Of a DNA stretch of 64,000 bases, positions 62,201 through 64,000 are shown piece after piece. Location: contig CM034534.1 in NCBI GenBank assembly GCA_020002185.1, positions 31,597,573 to 31,661,572 of the forward strand. Reading direction: 5' to 3'. The translations under genes and the position numbers were made by a program. Within the stretch, counting starts at the first letter, position 1; every line of letters starts with the position of its first letter. The notes beneath the pieces are model-generated. The model was not told the DNA's origin and ran no database searches. It saw only the letters and a program-made list of their open reading frames with translations. The DNA comes from Paraescarpia echinospica. Lineage: Eukaryota; Annelida; Polychaeta; Sabellida; Siboglinidae.

Positions 62201-63335
62201 TGGGGAAGTTTTACATAAACTGTTCACCGATCAGTTGGGGAAGTTTTACATAAACTGTTCACCGATCAATTGGGGAAGTTTTACATAAAGTGTTCACCGA
62301 TCAGTTGGGGAAATGTTACATAAACTGTTCACCGATCAGTTGGGGAAGTTTTACATAAACTGTTCACCGATCAATTGGGGAAGTTTTACATAAAGTGTTC
62401 ACCGATCAGTTGGGGAAATGTTACATAAACTGTTCACCGATCAGTTGGGGAAGTGTTACATAAACTGTTCACCGATCAGTTGGGGAAGTTTTACATAAAC
62501 TGTTCACCGATCAATTGGGGAAGTTTTACATAAAGTGTTCACCGATCAGTTGGGGAAATGTTACATAAACTGTTCACCGATCAGTTGGGGAAGTGTTACA
62601 TAAACTGTTCACCGATCAGTTGGGGAAGTTTTACATAAACTGTTCACCGATCAGTTGGGGAAGTGTTACATAAACTGTTCACCGATCAGTTGGGGAAGTT
62701 TTACATAAACTGTTCACCGATCAATTGGGGAAGTTTTACATAAAGTGTTCACCGATCAGTTGGGGAAATGTTACATAAACTGTTCACCGATCAGTTGGGG
62801 AAGTGTTACATAAACTGTTCACCGATCAGTTGGGGAAGTTTTACATAAACTGTTCACCGATCAGTTGGGGAAGGTTTACATAAACTGTTCATCGATCAGT
62901 TGGGGAAGTTTTACATAAACTGTTCATCGATCAGTTGGGGAAGTGTTACATAAACTGTTCACCGATCAGTTGGGGAAGTGTTACATAAACTGTTCACTGA
63001 TCAGTTGGGGAAGTGTTACATAAACTGTTCACCGATCAATTGGGAAAGGTTTACATAAACTGTTCACCGATCAGTTTGGGAAGTTTTACATAAATTGCAA
63101 CAATTGTAGAAAATATGTGCAAAAAACTCAACTGAATTGAACTGTCAATCAACTTCCTGTGTTTCAGCTGCTACCATTGTTGGTTCAGTCCCTGCACAGC
63201 CAGCAGGTGGTGCTGTGGTTGTCGACACTGAACACGCTCGATGACCTCATTGCCGAGATGCCAGACATATTCAGTCGACATGTCGATGACTTTCTGCCCC
63301 GACTGCTTGAGCTGACCCAGTTCCGTCCTGACATG
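26962..63335 (+). CDS. MMS19: MMS19 nucleotide excision repair / cytosolic Fe-S assembly adaptor, exons 1-23 (3' end outside window)
   Basis: MMS19 is the HEAT-repeat scaffold that, with CIAO1 and CIAO2B, delivers iron-sulfur clusters to XPD, FANCJ, DNA polymerases and other nuclear proteins. Twenty-three exons join in one frame for 2892 nt (964 codons; the human protein is about 1030). Diagnostic blocks are GFIQMMDGEKDPHNLLLAF (exon 6), EELFEVVACYFPVEY (exon 7), SLWSCIRRE (exon 9), VVPLLLEQFH (exon 12), SSTAAAKCVGGIINK (exon 19), TKALVLRSHP (exon 20) and IMYRQRFF (exon 21). The N-terminal MMS19 domain covers about exons 1-10, the C-terminal HEAT region about exons 13-23. All introns are GT-AG. 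The ATG context is strong (A at -3, G at +4). The final ~60 residues, which end in the KPLDDKKRLVRKEA region in human, lie past the right edge. No premature stop or frameshift was found in the joined exons. Confidence 0.97.
27044..27514 (+). other. MMS19 intron 1, 5' part
   Basis: Includes a run of 12 G at about 27225-27236 and no exon. The 5'-truncated LINE begins near 27515. Confidence 0.6.
27515..29110 (+). mobile_element. CR1/jockey-type LINE with reverse transcriptase remains, internally deleted
   Basis: The first frame (to 28302) has the reverse transcriptase N-terminal blocks: a TNKSSGPD motif, QHGFRPGRSCTTQL and YLDFAKAFDTVPHKRL. At about 28240-28265 the text jumps to IFADDTKIYRDV in another frame. 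The block that normally lies between (PQGSVLGP and the YINDL region) is missing, so a deletion has removed part of the catalytic core. NPSKCKHLTFGK and a C-terminal frame (28439-29095) with RPHLDYADSIWNP, LERAQRRATKL and LPSLAYRRRRGDL follow. It is 5'-truncated and non-functional. It lies in MMS19 intron 1, same strand. Confidence 0.92.
29454..29502 (+). CDS. MMS19: MMS19 exon 2
   Basis: Acceptor CTGTTTTAG; donor GG|GTAAAT. Encodes ILSGAYSLLQLVESL, matching the SGNYTVLQVVEALG block of the human protein. 49 nt, phases 1 and 2. Confidence 0.93.
29994..30097 (+). CDS. MMS19: MMS19 exon 3
   Basis: Acceptor GCAACACAG; donor G|GTTCGT (non-consensus at +3 to +5 but in phase). Encodes a segment including VQGTRLLSDVVQALP. 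104 nt, phases 2 and 1. Confidence 0.9.
30290..30852 (+). mobile_element. CR1-like LINE 3' fragment in MMS19 intron 3 (copy 2 of shared 3' end)
   Basis: The frame-broken C-terminal part of ORF2 includes FKIYTITYLALPSKQPSYLH and, after a shift, NIGTRAFSVAAPTLWNMLP. The 3' UTR contains TGACCCATCTGTTGACAACT and TTGGTTTCCAAGGATTTAGG, then (ATT)n. The 3' UTR recurs at 3020-3115 and 57556-57690. Confidence 0.8.
31020..31258. repeat. Degenerate 'GTGGCCCA' tandem repeat in MMS19 intron 3
   Basis: Imperfect units built on ATGTGGCCCATTC / TGTGGACCACTCC recur about ten times. The array ends some 45 bp before exon 4, so it lies over the expected branch-point zone. Frames on both strands are repeat by-products. 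Confidence 0.75.
31301..31386 (+). CDS. MMS19: MMS19 exon 4
   Basis: Acceptor CTGTCTACAG; donor CTT|GTAAGA. Encodes ALLLAFYIDRLKDHHSVTP and on to IAVL; the human text is LILFYENRLKDHHLVIP. 86 nt, ends in phase 0. Confidence 0.96.
31653..31855. repeat. Three tandem copies of a 72-74 bp unit in MMS19 intron 4
   Basis: Each copy starts GTGATCAGTGGCCAGTTTAT and includes a TATATATATTACGT stretch. Starts are at 31653, 31725 and 31799. The units are almost identical, so this is a recent triplication. Confidence 0.85.
31861..31980. repeat. Dispersed repeat of about 130 bp (copy 2)
   Basis: Starts GACCCTTAACCAACAGGAAA; ends near GCTCGATTGTAG. Matches 722-870. Confidence 0.45.
32052..32196 (+). CDS. 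MMS19: MMS19 exon 5
   Basis: Acceptor CATTGTGACAG; donor ACAG|GTAGGA. Encodes ILQELNREVHAQSLTAADRR and MYNLVTFFLQHRIT. 145 nt, phases 0 and 1. The donor is the first member of the repeat array that follows. Confidence 0.96.
32190..32655 (+). repeat. 18-bp minisatellite growing from the exon 5 donor
   Basis: The unit is CAGGTAGGACAGTCATTA, about 25 copies, many of them exact at the CAGGTAGGA core. The last bases of exon 5 (ATCACAG) and its 5' splice site form the first unit. Most units therefore present a donor-like CAG|GTAGGA. A 132-codon minus-strand frame (32242-32640, MTVLPA repeats) is a by-product. Confidence 0.92.
32867..32992 (+). CDS. MMS19: MMS19 exon 6
   Basis: Acceptor GTGTTTTCAG; donor CTAG|GTACGA. 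Encodes the signature GFIQMMDGEKDPHNLLLAF, almost unchanged from human. 126 nt, phases 1 and 1. Confidence 0.98.
33228..33352. repeat. Dispersed repeat of about 130 bp (copy 3, diverged)
   Basis: Contains GTCCGGTACAGACCCT, an A-run, and TTCTGAGGGATTCCTAGAT followed by GTTTGGCACAGA. It resembles 31861-31980 only in part. Confidence 0.3.
33595..36340 (+). mobile_element. 2.75 kb non-coding element, copy 1 (MMS19 intron 6)
   Basis: Starts TTTTTAGTCCTTTGGCCGAA and ends near GGACTTCAGGGCC...CCCATTTTTA. The ends are imperfect inverted repeats: GGCCGAAGGTCCAAGGGACT faces GGCCCTGAAGTCCTTTGGAC. TTTTTA flanks both ends. Internal direct repeats include CTAATCTGTAATTGGTCACT, TCTTTGAGTTTGTTTAC and CTCAAATAATCTGTCCTCTTA. 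Open frames are under 85 codons and not recognised. Very similar to 43416-46286. Probably a non-autonomous DNA transposon. Confidence 0.85.
36770..37037. repeat. 37-bp tandem array, about 7 units (MMS19 intron 6)
   Basis: The unit includes AGTTTGTGCATCTGTCTCAC and TTAGGGATGATCTCATA. Each unit carries a 3' splice-site-like CTGTCTCACTTAG|G. The array ends about 150 bp before exon 7. Confidence 0.9.
37190..37251 (+). CDS. MMS19: MMS19 exon 7
   Basis: Acceptor CTGTGTTTTAG; donor CCT|GTAAGT. Encodes GVFAEELFEVVACYFPVEYN plus P; human has EELFEVTSCYFPIDF. 62 nt, ends in phase 0. Its last 36 nt and donor are repeated 19 more times downstream. Only the first donor keeps the frame to exon 8 without an early stop. 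Confidence 0.96.
37216..38020 (+). repeat. 40-bp minisatellite made of exon 7 end plus its 5' splice site, 20 units
   Basis: The unit runs GTTGTTGCCTGCTACTTTCC / TGTTGAATACAACCCTGTAA. Donor-containing TGTAAGTTGT blocks begin at 37251 and then every 40 bp to 38011, 20 in all with no indel. The last reads CGTAAGTTGT. Rare variants are at 37721, 37881 and 37921. The first unit is the real end of exon 7. Forty is not a multiple of three, and use of the second donor meets a TGA at 37279. Confidence 0.97.
38671..38832 (+). CDS. MMS19: MMS19 exon 8
   Basis: Acceptor GTGTCCACAG; donor TTG|GTAATC. Encodes a block including ATPKFSEYCLPLLLEKLTSS. 162 nt, phase 0 at both ends. Confidence 0.97.
39346..39423 (+). 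CDS. MMS19: MMS19 exon 9
   Basis: Acceptor TCTTCCTGCAG; donor GAG|GTAAAG. Encodes VFGTEGLKEYHGSLWSCIRR plus E. 78 nt, phase 0 at both ends. Confidence 0.97.
40056..40145 (+). CDS. MMS19: MMS19 exon 10
   Basis: Acceptor TTAATTTTCAG; donor GAG|GTAATG. Encodes a helix pair, LQRAALSALTAMVTALSNNI and ME. 90 nt, phase 0 at both ends. Confidence 0.93.
40810..40852 (+). CDS. MMS19: MMS19 exon 11
   Basis: Acceptor ATTTTTTAG; donor GAAG|GTAAGG. Encodes DKSEFQEFISRVFE plus one base. 43 nt, phases 0 and 1. It aligns with ADAEDLLDSFLSNILQ in human. Confidence 0.85.
41142..41202. repeat. (ACGC)n microsatellite in MMS19 intron 11
   Basis: About 15 uninterrupted ACGC/CGCA units followed by ATACGTACATACGTACAT. 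Confidence 0.95.
41771..41925 (+). CDS. MMS19: MMS19 exon 12
   Basis: Acceptor GTCTGTGCGACAG; donor CAG|GTGAGA. Encodes TIRHLQEPTQQLIG and IISRVVPLLLEQFHSSQQ. 155 nt, phases 1 and 0. An alternative acceptor at 41709 would lengthen it by 61 nt. Confidence 0.9.
42888..42966 (+). CDS. MMS19: MMS19 exon 13
   Basis: Acceptor CTTTTTCAG; donor CAAG|GTAGGA. Encodes TTQKKGVLEVLLQFVKICGE and TWQNRQ. 79 nt, phases 0 and 1. Confidence 0.95.
43416..46286 (+). mobile_element. 2.9 kb non-coding element, copy 2 (MMS19 intron 13)
   Basis: Nearly the same sequence as 33595-36340 over its whole length, including the terminal GGCCGAAGGTCC / GGACTTCAGGGCC ends and TTTTTA flanks. The 76-codon frame at 44536 is identical except one residue to that at 34553. 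The 5' portion has one extra subrepeat of the AAAACTGTTCAGCAACTTTT block. Same orientation as MMS19. Confidence 0.88.
46593..46800 (+). CDS. MMS19: MMS19 exon 14
   Basis: Acceptor TTCCGCTTACAG; donor GTGAG|GTAAAG. Encodes PLAPYRDSIFTIFVSLLCGA and HFVRTLLGDRNPKV. 208 nt, phases 1 and 2. This begins the C-terminal HEAT region. Confidence 0.96.
46845..47620 (-). mobile_element. CR1/L2-like LINE 3' fragment (minus) in MMS19 intron 14
   Basis: The minus strand reads HWLPVRQRIEYKILLLVYR, YSPTRPFRSAGQGLLTVP and RRSFSVARQTLWNNLPPAV, the usual C-terminal blocks of CR1/L2 ORF2. An AT-rich 3' UTR with TTAAATAA-type repeats follows, and an end GGCGCTTTATAAATTC. 5'-truncated with at least one frameshift near 47500. 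Confidence 0.85.
47876..47973 (+). CDS. MMS19: MMS19 exon 15
   Basis: Acceptor TATTTGTGACAG; donor CAAG|GTAAGA. Encodes DEAVNALASMAALYPSIVKD and SALQMIVSQLNQ. 98 nt, phases 2 and 1. In human the match is LEASGTLAALYPVAF. Confidence 0.97.
48352..48507 (+). CDS. MMS19: MMS19 exon 16
   Basis: Acceptor GTGTTTACAG; donor GAGA|GTAGGT. Encodes KFLLNALATVSAVHIHVAME and STFVQHLERLLAE. 156 nt, phases 1 and 1. Confidence 0.95.
49024..50934 (+). mobile_element. 1.9 kb non-coding element, copy 3 (diverged, deleted) in MMS19 intron 16
   Basis: Same ends as the copies at 33595 and 43416 (TTTTTAGTCTTTTG..., GAAGGTCCAAGGGACTATTG; GTCCAAAGGACTTCAGGGCC), but with a missing middle part and more substitutions. 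Recognisable internal blocks include TTTCTCATCAATGCATGTAT and CTCAAATAATCTGTTCTCTTA. Confidence 0.82.
51290..52206 (+). mobile_element. LINE ORF2 C-terminal fragment in MMS19 intron 16
   Basis: The plus frame reads NGKRIERVNSAKSLGIYLDC and LSWSEHIKEVCSKVSKLSGL. It then shifts frame and continues with GSACKTNLTKIQVLQNLLLK. It ends in an AT-rich 3' UTR and a short (TTAC)n tail. This is the region after the reverse transcriptase domain of a non-LTR element of a different family from the CR1-like copies. Confidence 0.8.
52360..52645. repeat. 19-bp G-rich minisatellite, about 15 units (MMS19 intron 16)
   Basis: The unit is CAGGTACAGGGGTGAGGGG, with small changes. Each carries a donor-like CAG|GTACAG and GGGG|GTGAGG and several G runs. 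It ends about 250 bp before exon 17. The 120-codon minus frame (PLYLPLTPVP repeats) is a by-product. Confidence 0.93.
52893..53254 (+). CDS. MMS19: MMS19 exon 17
   Basis: Acceptor TTGTGTTTTCAG; donor TTGCAG|GTAGGT. The largest exon in the window (362 nt, phases 1 and 0). It encodes VTCQCLHQVTDACVTDSSIV, TMTEMFLDSKLDSLGDAV and ends KFQPLQ, matching SRFQPFQ in human. Confidence 0.95.
53422..55090 (+). repeat. 45-bp minisatellite with paired splice-site-like motifs, 37 units (MMS19 intron 17)
   Basis: The unit runs AGATGCTGAAGTCTACTTGG then AGGCAGTGTAAGTGTATCTC then CTTCC. It repeats 37 times from 53422 to 55087 with no net indel. Most units contain TATCTCCTTCCAG|A (3' splice-site-like; variants keep CTAG) and AGT|GTAAGTG (5' splice-site-like; two units read ATAAGT). 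A block of about ten units is duplicated: 53586-53859 repeats at 54036-54309, 450 bp apart. Because 45 is a multiple of three, long frames exist on both strands (410 codons on the minus strand, PPSGLQHLEGDTLT repeats). Confidence 0.96.
55371..55442 (+). CDS. MMS19: MMS19 exon 18
   Basis: Acceptor TGTTCCCTAG; donor GAG|GTAATA. Encodes PWQQTQLVVLLMATVCAGVK plus E; human has RLIALLMAFVCSLP. 72 nt, phase 0 at both ends. Confidence 0.95.
56430..56550. repeat. 30-bp tandem repeat, 4 units (MMS19 intron 18)
   Basis: Units of the form GTCTAAAGGGTTAAAGTGCC then AGGTTATGGG. The array ends about 55 bp before exon 19. Confidence 0.85.
56603..56729 (+). CDS. MMS19: MMS19 exon 19
   Basis: Acceptor CGTTGTCCACAG; donor GCCG|GTAAGT. 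Encodes LIERLLAIATQCRHLVSSTA and AAKCVGGIINKMPA; human has FSSTAAAKCFAGLLNKHPAG. 127 nt, phases 0 and 1. Confidence 0.97.
57556..57690 (+). mobile_element. 3' end fragment of the CR1-like LINE (copy 3 of 3)
   Basis: TTGACCCATCTGTTGATAACT, TTAGTTTCCAAGGATTTAGG, then (ATT)n, as at 30716-30852. Confidence 0.75.
57733..58075 (+). mobile_element. tRNA-derived SINE (plus) in MMS19 intron 19
   Basis: Head with AGTGGTGCAGTGG (A box) and CCGGTTCCAGTCC (B box). Body with TGGCTATAGACGGTGGTGG. The end is TGCTATATAAGAACTTACC followed by TTTACTTTTACTTTAC. Same family as 16520-16832. It ends about 20 bp before exon 20, so its tail may supply the polypyrimidine tract. Confidence 0.82.
58094..58263 (+). CDS. 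MMS19: MMS19 exon 20
   Basis: Acceptor GCTTGTGTTTCAG; donor AAG|GTAACA. Encodes QAVTLWTWCTKALVLRSHPQ. 170 nt, phases 1 and 0. Human has TLLLWVTKALVLRYHP. Confidence 0.97.
58419..58591. mobile_element. pogo/Tigger-like MITE (copy 1) in MMS19 intron 20
   Basis: Starts CAGTGGAACCTCACTAGTAC; the far end is the inverted form, TTAGCGAGGTTCGACTG. The interior has mirrored GGTCACC/GGTGACC text. CAGTRGAACCTC termini are characteristic of pogo/Tigger-type Tc1-mariner elements. TA precedes the left end; the right TA is not intact. Confidence 0.75.
59450..59636 (+). CDS. MMS19: MMS19 exon 21
   Basis: Acceptor GTTTTCAAG; donor AATG|GTGAGA. Encodes DVLSLAMHADIKIMYRQRFF and LPKLIKCFHLVDN; human has GHAEVRIMFRQRFF. 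187 nt, phases 0 and 1. Confidence 0.97.
59975..60161. mobile_element. pogo/Tigger-like MITE (copy 2) in MMS19 intron 21
   Basis: Starts CAGTAGAACCTTGATT; ends CTGAGGTTTCACTG. Flanked by TA on both sides, a Tc1-mariner target duplication. The interior (CAATTAAGGTCACCAAGAGA) mirrors that of copy 1. Confidence 0.8.
60499..60581 (+). CDS. MMS19: MMS19 exon 22
   Basis: Acceptor TTTACCTCCAG; donor CCG|GTATGT. Encodes LTALSSLLKFMPKQVLMAEL and PP; human has LSHVLNRLPKPVLLPELP. 83 nt, phases 1 and 0. Confidence 0.95.
60735..60910. repeat. (TG)n-rich microsatellite in MMS19 intron 22
   Basis: Imperfect GTGTGTGT / GTTTGT mixture over about 170 bp. The long frames in it on both strands are by-products. 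Confidence 0.9.
61088..63095 (+). repeat. 35-bp minisatellite, about 57 units, with higher-order structure (MMS19 intron 22)
   Basis: The unit runs TGTTACATAAACTGTTCACC then GATCAGTTGGGGAAG. A marked variant (TCAATTGGGG followed by ATAAAGTGTTC) recurs at 61531, 61846, 62266, 62371, 62511 and 62721, that is at steps of 9, 12, 3, 4 and 6 units. This shows block duplications inside the array. It ends about 70 bp before exon 23. The unit lacks a clear splice-site motif. Confidence 0.95.
63168..63335 (+). CDS. MMS19: MMS19 exon 23 (last exon in window)
   Basis: Acceptor TGTGTTTCAG; donor ATG|GTAGGT. Encodes LLPLLVQSLHSQQVVLWLST and HVDDFLPRLLELTQFRPDM. 168 nt, phase 0 at both ends. Human has TLLSLLLEALSCPDCVVQLS and HVDTLVTKFL. 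The remaining exon(s) lie to the right of the window. Confidence 0.96.
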
Positions 63336-63645
63336 GTAGGTCATAGCAGACAGACCTGACCCAGTGAAGACCTGACATGGTAACTCATATCAGACGTACG
63401 TGACCCATTGAAGACCTGACATCGTAGCTCATATTAGATAGACATGACCCAGTGAAGACCTGACATGGTAGCCCATATCAGACTGCCTGACGTAACATGG
63501 TACCTTCACAGTATGGTAGCTCATATCGGACTGCTTGACTTAATGTGGTAACTACATAACATGGTAGCTCATATCAGACTACCTGACGTAATGCGGTAAC
63601 TACATAACATGGTAGCTCATATCAGACTATCTGACTTAACGTGAT
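63320..63645 (+). repeat. Degenerate repeat continuing from the exon 23 donor
   Basis: Imperfect units of CCTGACATGGTAGCTCATAT then CAGAC with variable spacers, including TGACCCAGTGAAGA. The end of exon 23 (CTGACCCAG and CCTGACATG) and its donor GTAGGT make up the first unit. About seven units can be traced. Confidence 0.8.
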
Positions 63646-64000
63646 ACCATCATTTGTGAATCTGAGTCTCACTGTACAAAATTAACATAAAAATGGGGAG
63701 CCAAGTTTACAAATTAATATTTTGGTCACAATTTGAAAATTTTGCAGATGCAGCTTTCAAACTGTGAACATTGCTTCAGGCTTATTTAAAGCAATTTGGT
63801 GGGCAGTACCCAGCGACATAATTCTAAACTTAAAAACATTTTAAAATGCGGAACGTAGAACATCTGTTTAACAAGTGCATGAACACCAAGTGGATACATG
63901 TGTGTAGCCATGATCGTGCTGTTGGTTAACAGAAAGTGCGCATGGGGGCGCTCCTGTGTCTTGCAAAGTTCACGACACTCCCTGAACATGTCATTTTGCC
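63646..64000. other. MMS19 intron 23, unique part
   Basis: No exon recognised before the window ends. Confidence 0.5.

Overview
The window is animal nuclear DNA: AT-rich, with short exons, long introns with GT-AG ends, degraded non-LTR retrotransposons, tRNA-derived SINEs, MITEs and many minisatellites. Nothing bacterial or viral was seen. The proteins are bilaterian-like. The repeats suggest an invertebrate, but I cannot fix the phylum from the sequence alone.

Three host genes are recognised. (1) 14881-15045, minus: first coding exon of an SLK/STK10 (LOK) STE20-family kinase. No second exon is seen down to base 1, so its first intron probably runs off the left edge. (2) 19287-26671, minus: a complete three-exon UBTD1/UBTD2 orthologue of 238 codons. 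(3) 26962-63335, plus: MMS19, the HEAT-repeat adaptor of the cytosolic iron-sulfur targeting complex. Twenty-three exons and 964 codons can be followed with every intron phase consistent; the last exon or exons lie beyond the right edge. UBTD and MMS19 are head to head, with 290 bp between start codons and a composite ETS/CRE-like site between them.

Layout: 1-14880 is presumed kinase intron 1 with old LINE pieces, a fragment shared with UBTD intron 1, and short repeats. 15046-19286 is the kinase 5' region and an intergenic stretch with a SINE. UBTD intron 2 holds a 1.55 kb fold-back element, and UBTD intron 1 holds the inverted copy of the 9.3-10.5 kb segment. MMS19 introns hold a CR1-like LINE with reverse transcriptase remains, three copies of a 1.9-2.9 kb non-coding element, two pogo/Tigger-like MITEs, a SINE, several LINE 3' ends and about ten tandem arrays.

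The most interesting points: (a) the order kinase-UBTD-MMS19 unites two neighbour pairs that are split between paralogous regions in human (STK10-UBTD2 and UBTD1-MMS19), so it looks like the arrangement before vertebrate genome duplication; (b) several MMS19 minisatellites are built from splice-site sequence. One repeats the end of exon 7 plus its 5' splice site 20 times, one grows from the exon 5 donor, one follows the exon 23 donor, and one in intron 17 carries 37 phased units, nearly all with a 3' and a 5' splice-site-like motif.
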